DNA of 64,000 nucleotides, taken from the NCBI GenBank assembly GCA_035566015.1, contig DATMRS010000023.1:1-64000 (forward strand). The letters are read 5' to 3'. The notes below the pieces were generated by a model that saw only the letters and a list, made by a program, of their open reading frames with translations, searched no databases and had not been told where the DNA came from. Position numbers and translations under genes: made by a program. This document shows positions 51,978 through 59,477 of this stretch, piece after piece. The stretch is from DATMRS01 sp035566015. GTDB taxonomy: Bacteria; Pseudomonadota; Alphaproteobacteria; Sphingomonadales; Sphingomonadaceae. Position 1 is the first letter of the stretch; the number at the start of each line of letters is the position of its first letter.

Positions 51978-53881
51978 GCCAGCGCCTCCTCGATGGCGGC
52001 CTCGATCTCGGCGATGCGGAAGGGCTGGCCCGATACCTTGCTGAGCGATCGCGCATCGACGAGGAACTGGTCGCGCAGCACCGTCTTGAGCTGGCCGCCG
52101 TTCATCTCCGGCACCAGAATCTTCTCATAGCCCTTCAGCAGCGCGCCCAGATTGCGTGGCATCGGCCAGATGTGGCGGATATGGATGTGCGAGACGTCCA
52201 GCCCTCGCGTCCGCGCGCGGCTCACAGCCTGGCGGATCGGCCCATAGGTCGATCCCCAGCCGACGACGGCGAGCCTGCCGCTCGTTTCGCCCAGTTCCAC
52301 CGCCTGCTCGGGAATATGATCGGCGATGCCGTCGATCTTCGCCTTGCGCAGATCGGTCATCTGCTGGTGGTTGGTAGGCGAATAATCGATGTTGCCGGTC
52401 TTGTCCTGCTTCTCGATGCCGCCGATGCGGTGGAGCAGGCCGGGTGTGCCAGGCTTCACCCACGGCCGCGCCAACTTCTCGTCGCGCGCATAAGGCTGGA
52501 AACCGCCCTCGGGCACGCTCGTCAGAAACGCCGTCGGGAAGGGCGCATAAGCCGCCACGTCGGGCACCTTCCATGGCTCCGCCGCATTGGCGATATAGCC
52601 GTCGGTCAGCAGGATCACCGGCGTCATGAACTGCGTGGCGAGCCGCACCGCTTCGATCGCGCAATCGAAGGCGTCGGCGGGCGAGCGCGCGGCGATCACC
52701 GCGAGGGGCGCGTCACCGTTACGGCCATAGACGGCTTGGTAAAGGTCGGACTGCTCGGTCTTGGTGGGCAGGCCGGTCGAGGGGCCGCCGCGCTGCGAAT
52801 TGATGATGACCAGCGGCAGCTCGGTCATGATCGCAAGCCCGATCGCCTCGGTCTTGAGCGCGATGCCCGGCCCCGAGGAGGAGGTGACGCCCAAGCTTCC
52901 CGCATAGGAGGCCCCGATCGCCGAGGCGACCGCCGCGATCTCATCCTCCGCCTGGAAGGTGGTGACGCCGAACTCCTTCAGGCGGGCGAGATGATGGAGG
53001 ATCGCCGAAGCGGGCGTGATCGGATAGCCACCGAAGAACATCGGCAGCCCGGCCAGTTGCGCGCCCGCGACAAGGCCGAGCGAGATCGATTCCGCGCCCG
53101 TCACCGTGCGGTACAGCCCCGCCTCCGCCGGCGCGGGGGCGATATGATGCTGCTTCATCGGGCCAGACAATTCGGCCGTCTCGCCATAGGCGTGGCCGGC
53201 ATTGAGCGCGGCGATATTCGCCTCGGCCAGTTGGGGCGCCTTGGCGAACTTGGTGCGCAGCCACTTGATAATCGGCGCGCGATCGCGATCGAACATCCAG
53301 AGCGCGAGCCCCAGCGTCCACATGTTCTTGCAGCGCAGCGCCTCCTTGTTGCCAAGGCCGAACGGCTTCACCGCGTCGAGCGTCAACTGCGAGATGTTGA
53401 ACGCCAGCAACTGCCAGCGGGCGAGCGATCCGTCGGTAAGCGGGCTCACCTCATAGCCCGCCTTGGCAAGATTGCGCGCCCCGAACTCGCCCTCGTCGGC
53501 GATGATGAGGCCGCCAGGCTTCAGGGCCGCCACATTGGTCTTGAGCGCGGCTGGGTTCATCGCGATCAGCACGTCAGGCTGGTCGCCGGCGGTATCGATC
53601 GCGGTCGATCCGAAATTGATCTGGAAGGCTGAGACGCCGAAGGTCGTCCCCTGCGGCGCGCGTATCTCCGCCGGAAAGTCGGGGAACGTCGCCAGATCGT
53701 TGCCGGCCAGCGCCGTCGAAAGCGTGAACTGACCGCCGGTAAGCTGCATGCCGTCGCCGCTGTCGCCGGCGAAGCGGACCACCACCTCTTCACGAGGCGG
53801 ACGCGCCTCCGCCTCGCGGGGAGTGAGTTCGCGTGCGGCTGAAGCCATGGGGATAGAAACCTCTGACATTGGATATATCAT
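51974..53881 (-). CDS. korA: 2-oxoacid:ferredoxin oxidoreductase, fused gamma-alpha subunit
   Basis: A 635-residue protein with an N-terminal gamma domain (VVVRFAGDSGDGMQLTGGQFTLSTALAGNDLATF) fused to the pyrimidine-binding alpha domain (FFGGYPITPASAILHHLARL, TSSSGPGIALKTEAIGLAIM). It is the KorA-type partner of the beta subunit downstream. No CoA-ligating ferredoxin subunit (delta) is encoded nearby. Start codon choice is open: ATG 53881 has AGGGGAG at suitable spacing, while ATG 53869 and 53848 are alternatives. Confidence 0.92.
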   Translation of the reverse strand: MIYPMSEVSIPMASAARELTPREAEARPPREEVVVRFAGDSGDGMQLTGGQFTLSTALAGNDLATFPDFPAEIRAPQGTTFGVSAFQINFGSTAIDTAGDQPDVLIAMNPAALKTNVAALKPGGLIIADEGEFGARNLAKAGYEVSPLTDGSLARWQLLAFNISQLTLDAVKPFGLGNKEALRCKNMWTLGLALWMFDRDRAPIIKWLRTKFAKAPQLAEANIAALNAGHAYGETAELSGPMKQHHIAPAPAEAGLYRTVTGAESISLGLVAGAQLAGLPMFFGGYPITPASAILHHLARLKEFGVTTFQAEDEIAAVASAIGASYAGSLGVTSSSGPGIALKTEAIGLAIMTELPLVIINSQRGGPSTGLPTKTEQSDLYQAVYGRNGDAPLAVIAARSPADAFDCAIEAVRLATQFMTPVILLTDGYIANAAEPWKVPDVAAYAPFPTAFLTSVPEGGFQPYARDEKLARPWVKPGTPGLLHRIGGIEKQDKTGNIDYSPTNHQQMTDLRKAKIDGIADHIPEQAVELGETSGRLAVVGWGSTYGPIRQAVSRARTRGLDVSHIHIRHIWPMPRNLGALLKGYEKILVPEMNGGQLKTVLRDQFLVDARSLSKVSGQPFRIAEIEAAIEEALA

Positions 53882-54109
53882 GCAGATGGCACTCCCCTAC
53901 GCTTCCGCAAGTGGCGTCTCAACGAAGAAAATGTAGGCGCGATGCAGCTTTTGGCTGATCCGCTCGACTTGGCCCCATGCCCGTGGCTAATGTTTCGCGG
54001 CAGCCTGGGAGAAAGCGCGTCCATGGCCAAACCTTTCCACCAGGAGGCGCGCATGGTTCCGCCTCGCCTTATTGCAGCCGATGATCGCCGAAGCAGGACG
54101 TGTAATTGT

Positions 54110-54577
54110 ATGAAAGAACTCCCCTATCGCCCCGCCGCGGGCGTGATGCTGCTGAACCCGACAAGGCAGGTCTTCGTCGGCCAGCGTCTCGATAACGCGC
54201 TTGAGGCGTGGCAGATGCCGCAGGGCGGACTCGATCCGGGCGAAAAGCCGGAGGCCGCCGCGCTGCGTGAGCTGGAGGAGGAGACGGGGATTTCCCCCGC
54301 GCTTGTCGAGATCGTCGCCTGCGCGAGCCGGACGCTGCTTTACGATCTGCCCGAGGACCTCATCGGCAAGCTCTGGCAGGGACGGTATCGCGGGCAGCAG
54401 CAGACATGGTTCCTCGCGCGTTTCCTCGGCACCGATGCTGACGTGAATCTGGCCACGCCGCATCCCGAGTTTCGCGCCTGGAAATGGGCCGAGCCGAAAG
54501 ATTTGCCCGATCTGATCGTGCCGTTCAAACGCAAGCTCTATGAGGATGTGCTAAGCGAATTCGCGTCCTATCTCTGA
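54110..54577 (+). CDS. rppH: RNA pyrophosphohydrolase (Nudix)
   Basis: A 155-residue Nudix enzyme removing pyrophosphate from 5'-triphosphate RNA and starting mRNA decay. The Nudix box is GGLDPGEKPEAAALRELEEE followed by TGI, and PYRPAAGVMLL near the start plus WQGRYRGQQQTWFL match RppH from alphaproteobacteria. ATG 54110 is chosen because it gives the usual length; the open frame extends 56 codons upstream with no family match. Confidence 0.9.
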   Translation: MKELPYRPAAGVMLLNPTRQVFVGQRLDNALEAWQMPQGGLDPGEKPEAAALRELEEETGISPALVEIVACASRTLLYDLPEDLIGKLWQGRYRGQQQTWFLARFLGTDADVNLATPHPEFRAWKWAEPKDLPDLIVPFKRKLYEDVLSEFASYL

Positions 54578-54595
54578 TCGTCCGGACCCATATCT

Positions 54596-55642
54596 ATGAT
54601 GCTTCTCAGCCTGGCCGCGCTCGCGGCCTCGCCCCCGCCGCCCCCGCCACCGATCCCGACCGTGACGGACGACGCCTCGCTCCTGCCCTTTTCGGTCGAG
54701 GTCGCGCCACCGCCGCCGCCCGAGCCGCCGATCATCGATGCGCCGGACGCGCCGATCGTCGTCAACATGCCCTCGCCCGAGGCGGTCGCGCTGCCGCCGC
54801 CCGCGCGCCGGATGGTGGAAACCGCGATCAAGGAAGGGAATGAAGCGGCGATCAAGTCGGTCGCGACGCTCGCGCGCAAGCTTTATCCCGACGGCGTCGC
54901 GCAGATAGACGCGCTCGTCGCGCAGCATGATGCCGAGGTGGCCGAGGCGAAGGCGATCGCTGCACGCGAAAAGGCCGAAGCACTGGCCAACGCCGCCCTG
55001 CTCGACAATTGGAAGGGCCAGATCGAGGCGGGTGCCTCGCGTTCCACCGGCAATACCCGCAGCCTGGGCGTCTATGGCTCGCTCAAGCTCACCAAGGAGG
55101 GCCTTCACTGGCGGCACGAAATTTCCGCGCGCGCCGATTTCCAACAGACCGCCGGCGAAACCACCGCCGAGCGGTTCAACGCCGCCTGGCAGCCCAACTA
55201 CAAGTTCGGCGACCGGCTCTACGCCTATGGTCTCGGCCAATATGAGCATGATCGCCTGCTCGGCTATGACAGCCGCTACACCGCCGGCGCGGGCATCGGC
55301 TATACCGTCGTTTCGGAAAAGGATCTGAAGGTCGATTTCGAAGGCGGCCCGGCACTGCGACTGACCGACTATATCGACGAACCCGAGAGGACGACGGTCG
55401 CCGGCCGCGCCTCGATGAACATCAAGTGGAAGATCACACCGACGCTCGATTTCTCACAAAATGCGGCGGTTTACCTTGAATCCGGCAACAATAACGCCGT
55501 CGCCACCACCGCCCTCGACACAAAGCTGATCGGCGCGCTCAAGGCGCGTTTCTCCTACAATCTCACCTATGAACGCAACGCCCCCGCGCCACGCGACAAG
55601 CTCGACACGCTGACACGCGCGACGTTGGTCTACAGCTTCTGA
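54596..55642 (+). CDS. DUF481-family outer-membrane protein
   Basis: A 348-residue protein: a short signal sequence (MMLLSLAALAAS), a very Pro-rich stretch (to residue ~70), a helical segment (EGNEAAIKSVATLARKLYPDG, then an Ala/Glu-rich coil), and a C-terminal beta-barrel-like DUF481 domain starting near WKGQIEAGASRSTGNTRS and ending LVYSF, with alternating hydrophobic strands and a terminal Phe. The function of DUF481 proteins is not established. It lies 19 bp after rppH on the same strand. Confidence 0.82.
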   Translation: MMLLSLAALAASPPPPPPPIPTVTDDASLLPFSVEVAPPPPPEPPIIDAPDAPIVVNMPSPEAVALPPPARRMVETAIKEGNEAAIKSVATLARKLYPDGVAQIDALVAQHDAEVAEAKAIAAREKAEALANAALLDNWKGQIEAGASRSTGNTRSLGVYGSLKLTKEGLHWRHEISARADFQQTAGETTAERFNAAWQPNYKFGDRLYAYGLGQYEHDRLLGYDSRYTAGAGIGYTVVSEKDLKVDFEGGPALRLTDYIDEPERTTVAGRASMNIKWKITPTLDFSQNAAVYLESGNNNAVATTALDTKLIGALKARFSYNLTYERNAPAPRDKLDTLTRATLVYSF

Positions 55643-55660
55643 AAGGGGCGGCGCTCTCCC

Positions 55661-55753
55661 TGTCACCTCGACGAAGGTCGAGGTCCATGGACTCGGCTCG
55701 CTTGCCTTTCGATCGACTCGCTGCCCATGGATTCCGACTTTCGTCGGAATGGC
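55661..55753. repeat. REP-like inverted pair (copy 3)
   Basis: Left hairpin CACCTCGACGAAGGTCGAGG then CCATGGACTC; right half CCCATGGA then TTCCGACTTTCGTCGGAAT. The architecture is the same as at 35077-35170, with compensating changes that keep the stems paired. It sits between the convergent DUF481 and apbE genes and may help end both transcripts. Confidence 0.72.
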
Positions 55754-55766
55754 GAAGTCGACGGAC

Positions 55767-56759
55767 CTAAAGCATCGCCGTGAGCGCGGGCGAAAGATAT
55801 TCCGCGAGGCCTCCGCGCTCACGCATGACGATACGAACCGCGATGTCGCGCGCGGTGGCGAAGGCCAGCCCGTCCTCCACGCCGAGGACGGTGATCGCGG
55901 TGGCCAGCGCGTCGGCCATCATGCAGCTTTCGTGCAGCACGGTGACGGCGGCCGGCGCTTCCCCGATCGGGGCGCCGGTGCGAGGGTCGATCGTATGGGC
56001 GAAACGCCTGCCCTCCCGCTCGAAGAAGCGGCGATAATCGCCCGATGTCGCGACACATATCTGGTGCAGCGCCACACGGAGAGGCGGCAGGGCCATGCCT
56101 GCGACCGGCGCCTCCATGTCGACCCACCAGGGTTGTCCGTCGGGCTTGATACCTTCGCCGCGCAACTCCCCGCCGATCTCGACGAGGAAATGGCGGCAGC
56201 CGCGCACGCGAAGCAGCGCGGCGAGACGGTCGACCGCATAGCCCTTGGCGATGCCCGACAGGTCGAGCGCCACGCCGCCCGGCTGCAACGCCCGCCGCGC
56301 GGCGCGGTCGAGCGTCACTGCGCGCCAGCCCTGCCGCTCGCAGGCGGCGATCTCATCAACATCGGGTATGCCGGCGAAGGGTGCGGGGCCGAAACCCCAC
56401 AGATCGACCAGCCTGCCGATCGTCGGATCGAAGGCGCCGTCGCTATCGGCCGCCAGCGCCAACGCTGCTTCCAGCACCGTGAAGAAACCCGGAGGCAGCA
56501 TATGCCAGCTTCCCGCCGGCGCGCGGTTGAAGCGGCTGACTGCGGAATCCGGCTCCCAGTTGCTCATCTCCGCGATGATCGTCGCGAGCAGCGCCTCGAT
56601 CTGCCCCTCGATGCCGATCGGCGGCGAGACGATCCCGACCGACCAGCGCGTCCCCATCGTCGGTCCGCCCAGCGTCACCACCCGGCCTTGCGCCTCCCGC
56701 TCCGCAAAGGCGGTTGGCGAAACGCCGGGCGGTATGGCGATGCGTGGCGCCTGATCCAT
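55767..56759 (-). CDS. apbE: FAD:protein FMN transferase (ApbE)
   Basis: About 330 residues. ApbE attaches FMN through a phosphoester bond to Thr in target proteins, using FAD and Mg. The conserved GPTMGTRWSVGIV start of the fold, EMSNWEPDSAVSRFN, the GVALDLSGIAKGYAVDRL segment, the EIGGELRGEG region and TSGDYRRFFERE with HTIDPRTG are all present. No signal peptide is obvious. ATG 56759 overlaps the DUF4198 stop by one base (TGATG), so it is the last gene of the PepSY-DUF2271-DUF4198-apbE operon. Its likely target is the DUF2271 protein two genes upstream, which has a flavinylation motif. Confidence 0.93.
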   Translation of the reverse strand: MDQAPRIAIPPGVSPTAFAEREAQGRVVTLGGPTMGTRWSVGIVSPPIGIEGQIEALLATIIAEMSNWEPDSAVSRFNRAPAGSWHMLPPGFFTVLEAALALAADSDGAFDPTIGRLVDLWGFGPAPFAGIPDVDEIAACERQGWRAVTLDRAARRALQPGGVALDLSGIAKGYAVDRLAALLRVRGCRHFLVEIGGELRGEGIKPDGQPWWVDMEAPVAGMALPPLRVALHQICVATSGDYRRFFEREGRRFAHTIDPRTGAPIGEAPAAVTVLHESCMMADALATAITVLGVEDGLAFATARDIAVRIVMRERGGLAEYLSPALTAML

Positions 56760-57580
56760 CAGGGGGCCTGCACCTCCAGCGTGGTCACATAGCTCATCCG
56801 CCGTTCGGTCGCGCGCGGGATGCCGGTGTTCGTGTCCTTGGCGGTCGCGTTCAGCCAATAGAAACCGGGTTCGGGCCAGGTGAAGGCCAGTTCGCCCTTG
56901 GCGTCAGTCTTCAGCGTCTTGTCGTTGAGCTGGTTGCGATAGCGGATACCGCCGGGAATGATCGTCACGTCGATGCCCGGCGCGGGCTTGCCGTCGATCA
57001 GGAAGCGGAAGCGGGCTTCCTCGCCCGCGATCAGATCGTCGGGATGGGTGATCGGCTCCAGTTCCAGCCCCTTGCCGGTCGGCTTCAGCACGCCGTCGCT
57101 CGGCTCGCCCGAGGTCACGAAAATCTCGTTGCGGCCGACATGCTCGGAAATCTTGACGTCGCTCGCCCCCGTCGGGATGGCGCTGGCCAGCTTGTCGGCG
57201 GTCGTGCCACGCGGCAAGCGTTTCTCCTCGCCGTTCAGCGTGTAGCTGCCGCCGATGCCGTCGCTGAGCGAGGCGATCTTATACGTGCCCTTCTGTGTCA
57301 GATGGACATCGAACGTGCTGCGATAGCGACCGGTGGAGGCATTTTCGAGCTTCGCCTCGCTGCCGTCGGGCGCCCAGGCGCGGATGGTATCGAGGCGCAT
57401 CGGGAAATGTTCGAAATAGAACAGATCGTTGGACACGGCGGCGTCCACCGTCACCCATACGTCGTCGCCCGAGACGGTGGTGGCCGACGGCAGCATCCAT
57501 TGGCGATGCGCCAGCGCCGGCGTGGCGAGGAGAGTGACGGCGGCCATGCCGGCGACGAGCAAAGCGAAACGGCTTTTCAT
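56759..57580 (-). CDS. DUF4198 periplasmic protein
   Basis: About 273 residues: a signal peptide (MKSRFALLVAGMAAVTLLATPALAH, cleavage after ALA) and a DUF4198 domain starting HRQWMLPSATTVSGDDVWVTVDAA. The beta-sandwich pattern and the stretch RFLIDGKPAPGIDVTIIPGG resemble Ig-like/CnaB-type domains, and related proteins are often linked to metal uptake. ATG 57580 has GGGAG upstream. It sits between the DUF2271 and apbE genes; a role as partner of the flavinylated DUF2271 protein or as a metal-binding surface protein is inference. Confidence 0.85.
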   Translation of the reverse strand: MKSRFALLVAGMAAVTLLATPALAHRQWMLPSATTVSGDDVWVTVDAAVSNDLFYFEHFPMRLDTIRAWAPDGSEAKLENASTGRYRSTFDVHLTQKGTYKIASLSDGIGGSYTLNGEEKRLPRGTTADKLASAIPTGASDVKISEHVGRNEIFVTSGEPSDGVLKPTGKGLELEPITHPDDLIAGEEARFRFLIDGKPAPGIDVTIIPGGIRYRNQLNDKTLKTDAKGELAFTWPEPGFYWLNATAKDTNTGIPRATERRMSYVTTLEVQAP

Positions 57581-57597
57581 GGCTGTAGCTCCCGGAT

Positions 57598-58137
57598 TCA
57601 AGGCTTGATGACGGCGGTGATCGCGCCGAGTTCGGTGTTGCCGGTGGCGCGCACCGTCTGCGGGGTTTTGGCGGGCCATTGGAAGGGCAGCCGCACCAGT
57701 TCGCGCCCGCCCACCTCGCGCGCCGCCTCGACGACCAGCTCATAGTGGCCCGGCGCGAGCGTACCGAGCGGCGCACGACCGGCGGTGAAAGAGATTTTCT
57801 GCGGCCCCGGCGCCCGCGTCGCGCCGGTGATGCCGTCAGCGGGAAGGGTCAGGGAACGGCCGGCCTTGCGCCACCACATGCGAACGTCGCGAAGCCACTT
57901 GGTGCCTTCGCCCTTCTTCATATCATAGTCGTACCAGATGCCGAGGGTGCGCACGTCGGGCTTGTCCTTCGCCTCGATCCACATCGCCACATAGGGCCGG
58001 TGATATTCGGCGACGTGCAGCCGCGGGATGGTGACGGTGAGGTCGATCCCCGCTGCCTGCGCCGGCAGCGCGAGCGTGCCGGTGCCGAAGGCGGCGAGGG
58101 GCAGCCCGGCGATCACGGTATGATAGCGGATCTTCAT
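57598..58137 (-). CDS. DUF2271 protein with ApbE flavinylation motif
   Basis: A 179-residue exported protein: signal peptide to ~residue 28 (LPAQAAG), then a DUF2271 domain with HRPYVAMWIEAKDKPDVRTLGIWYDYD. Residues 101-107 are DGITGAT, which fits the Dxx(S/T)GAT motif where ApbE attaches FMN, with T107 as the expected site (codon at 57817-57819). The protein would then be a periplasmic carrier of a covalent flavin. It lies 14 bp after the PepSY-type gene and 18 bp before the DUF4198 gene, in an operon that ends in apbE. The motif is read directly; modification is inferred. Confidence 0.88.
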   Translation of the reverse strand: MKIRYHTVIAGLPLAAFGTGTLALPAQAAGIDLTVTIPRLHVAEYHRPYVAMWIEAKDKPDVRTLGIWYDYDMKKGEGTKWLRDVRMWWRKAGRSLTLPADGITGATRAPGPQKISFTAGRAPLGTLAPGHYELVVEAAREVGGRELVRLPFQWPAKTPQTVRATGNTELGAITAVIKP

Positions 58138-58150
58138 GCGGCAAGGCTCC

Positions 58151-58783
58151 TCAATGAATGAAGATGATGGCGATCAGGGCGGGAAGGGCGAGGCCGAGGC
58201 CGACCAGCGGCCAGGTCGAACGCCGGCGCACCGAGTGGATCTGAAGCAGGACGAGCCCGGTCAGTGCGAAGATGAGGAAGGCAGCCGCGAAGATGTCGAT
58301 CGCCCATTTCCACGCGACGCCGGCATTGCGGCCCTTATGCAGATCGTTGAGGTAAGAGATCCAGCCCCGATCGGTCGTCTCGCTGGTGACGGCGCCGCTC
58401 GTCCGGTCGATCGAAACCCAGGCGTCGCCGCCCGGCCGGGGTAGCGCCAGATAGATTTCATCGGCCGACCATTCAGCCATTCCCTGCGCCTTCAGGCCAA
58501 GCTGGGTGCCGATCCAGGTCGCGATCGGCGGCGGCAGCGGTTTCTTTTCGTCAGCATCGTCGTGCGGCGCGAGCGGGGCGAGAAGTGCGGCTGGCAATTG
58601 CGCCTGCCGATCCCGGACGACAGGCGAGCCCTCGATATCCGCCGCATGATTGAGCGTGATGCCGGTAACAGCGAACAGCAGCAGCCCGATCAGCGAAATG
58701 GCGGAACTCATCCAATGCCATTGGTGCAACTGCTTCATCCAGAAGGCCCGGCGGCTCTTCCGGCGTTTCTCCATTCCCGACAT
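58151..58783 (-). CDS. PepSY-associated transmembrane protein
   Basis: About 210 residues. An N-terminal basic stretch precedes WMKQLHQWHWMSSAISLIGLLLFAVTGITLNH, the hallmark of PepSY_TM-type proteins, with His residues that may bind haem. A periplasmic ~100-residue part follows (containing WSADEIYLALPRPGGDAWVSIDRTSGAV, a PepSY-like hairpin) and two more helices end the protein (KWAIDIFAAAFLIFALTGLVLL, WPLVGLGLALPALIAIIFI). It probably moves electrons across the inner membrane to the flavinylated DUF2271 protein. ATG 58783 or 58774 is the start; the longer open frame upstream includes the Fur-box region and is rejected. A Fur-like box lies about 65-80 bp upstream. Confidence 0.85.
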   Translation of the reverse strand: MSGMEKRRKSRRAFWMKQLHQWHWMSSAISLIGLLLFAVTGITLNHAADIEGSPVVRDRQAQLPAALLAPLAPHDDADEKKPLPPPIATWIGTQLGLKAQGMAEWSADEIYLALPRPGGDAWVSIDRTSGAVTSETTDRGWISYLNDLHKGRNAGVAWKWAIDIFAAAFLIFALTGLVLLQIHSVRRRSTWPLVGLGLALPALIAIIFIH

Positions 58784-58846
58784 CGACGTGCGAATCCCAA
58801 GACCGGGCCTCGCATAACGCGAAGGCTTCGCAATTTCAAAACATTT

Positions 58847-58865
58847 GCGAATAATTATCATTATG
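58847..58865. promoter_or_regulatory. Fur-like box upstream of the PepSY/DUF2271/DUF4198/apbE operon
   Basis: GCGAATAATTATCATTATG matches 14 of 19 positions of the Fur consensus (GATAATGATAATCATTATC). It lies 64-82 bp upstream of the PepSY-gene ATG on the minus strand, in a locally AT-rich stretch. Confidence 0.65.
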
Positions 58866-58872
58866 GCATAAG

Positions 58873-59280
58873 TTAGTGCAGGCGCGCGCCTCCAGCAGGC
58901 ATCGCGCAAGCAAGCGCCATCATGATCCGCGTCGAGCACAGCGCGCAATCGAGCGCGGTCGCGATTCCTTCACCACAGACGAAACAGGCGCCCGACGGCC
59001 TTACCCCGCCGAGCAGGTCGAGCAGAAGATGTTCGTCCGCCGAAACACCGGCGCCGTCGCCAACTTCCAGCGGACGGCCGAGCGCCGATTCGCAGAGCGT
59101 CATCAGACTGTCGAAGACCGGCGCGAGGATATCGCAGTCGTGGACGCGCAGCGCCGCGAAGAGGCAGGGCTGCACCGGTTCGCCCACATCCCGCGCGGCG
59201 CGCCAGCACCGGACCGCGTCGATCACGATATGCGGCGCGGCCAGGGCCTCGCCGCCGGGGGAAGGAATCATGAAACTCAT
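58873..59280 (-). CDS. Uncharacterised Cys-rich small protein
   Basis: A 135-residue frame with no signal peptide and nine cysteines, including CFVCGEG and DCALCSTR towards the C-terminus, which may bind a metal or cluster. No family is recognised. It is favoured over the antisense frame because it has a good ribosome site (AAAGG, six bases from ATG 59280), normal composition, a Fur-like inverted repeat about 42 bp upstream, and it is oriented with the PepSY operon that starts 90 bp downstream. The function is unknown; an iron-related role is suggested only by location. Confidence 0.6.
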   Translation of the reverse strand: MSFMIPSPGGEALAAPHIVIDAVRCWRAARDVGEPVQPCLFAALRVHDCDILAPVFDSLMTLCESALGRPLEVGDGAGVSADEHLLLDLLGGVRPSGACFVCGEGIATALDCALCSTRIMMALACAMPAGGARLH

Positions 59281-59321
59281 TGACTACCTTTCTCATCCGA
59301 CCTGCCCCTTGTTCGCCTTCT

Positions 59322-59336
59322 TGCGAACCTTTCGCA
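59322..59336. promoter_or_regulatory. Fur-like inverted repeat upstream of the Cys-rich gene
   Basis: TGCGAACCTTTCGCA: arms TGCGAA/TTCGCA around CCT. TGCGAA also begins the 7-1-7 half-sites of the Fur-like box at 58847 (TGCGAAT-A-ATTATCA). It is about 42-56 bp upstream of ATG 59280. Confidence 0.45.
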
Positions 59337-59477
59337 TTTAGTAGCAGCGCGCCGCGAAGGCGGCAATATGTTGCGCTTCGCTTTCGGCGGAAGGACGCCT
59401 CGCTTTGCCTCGGGGCCGCCGCGCCGGAATGGTGAACAAGGCTTTCAACGCCCGATCTCCGCCGGTATCGAACGGCG

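Noticed and set aside
58876..59283. Plus-strand 135-codon frame opposite the Cys-rich protein
   Set aside because: Arg-rich shadow composition without a ribosome site; the minus frame fits the operon direction and has a Shine-Dalgarno.
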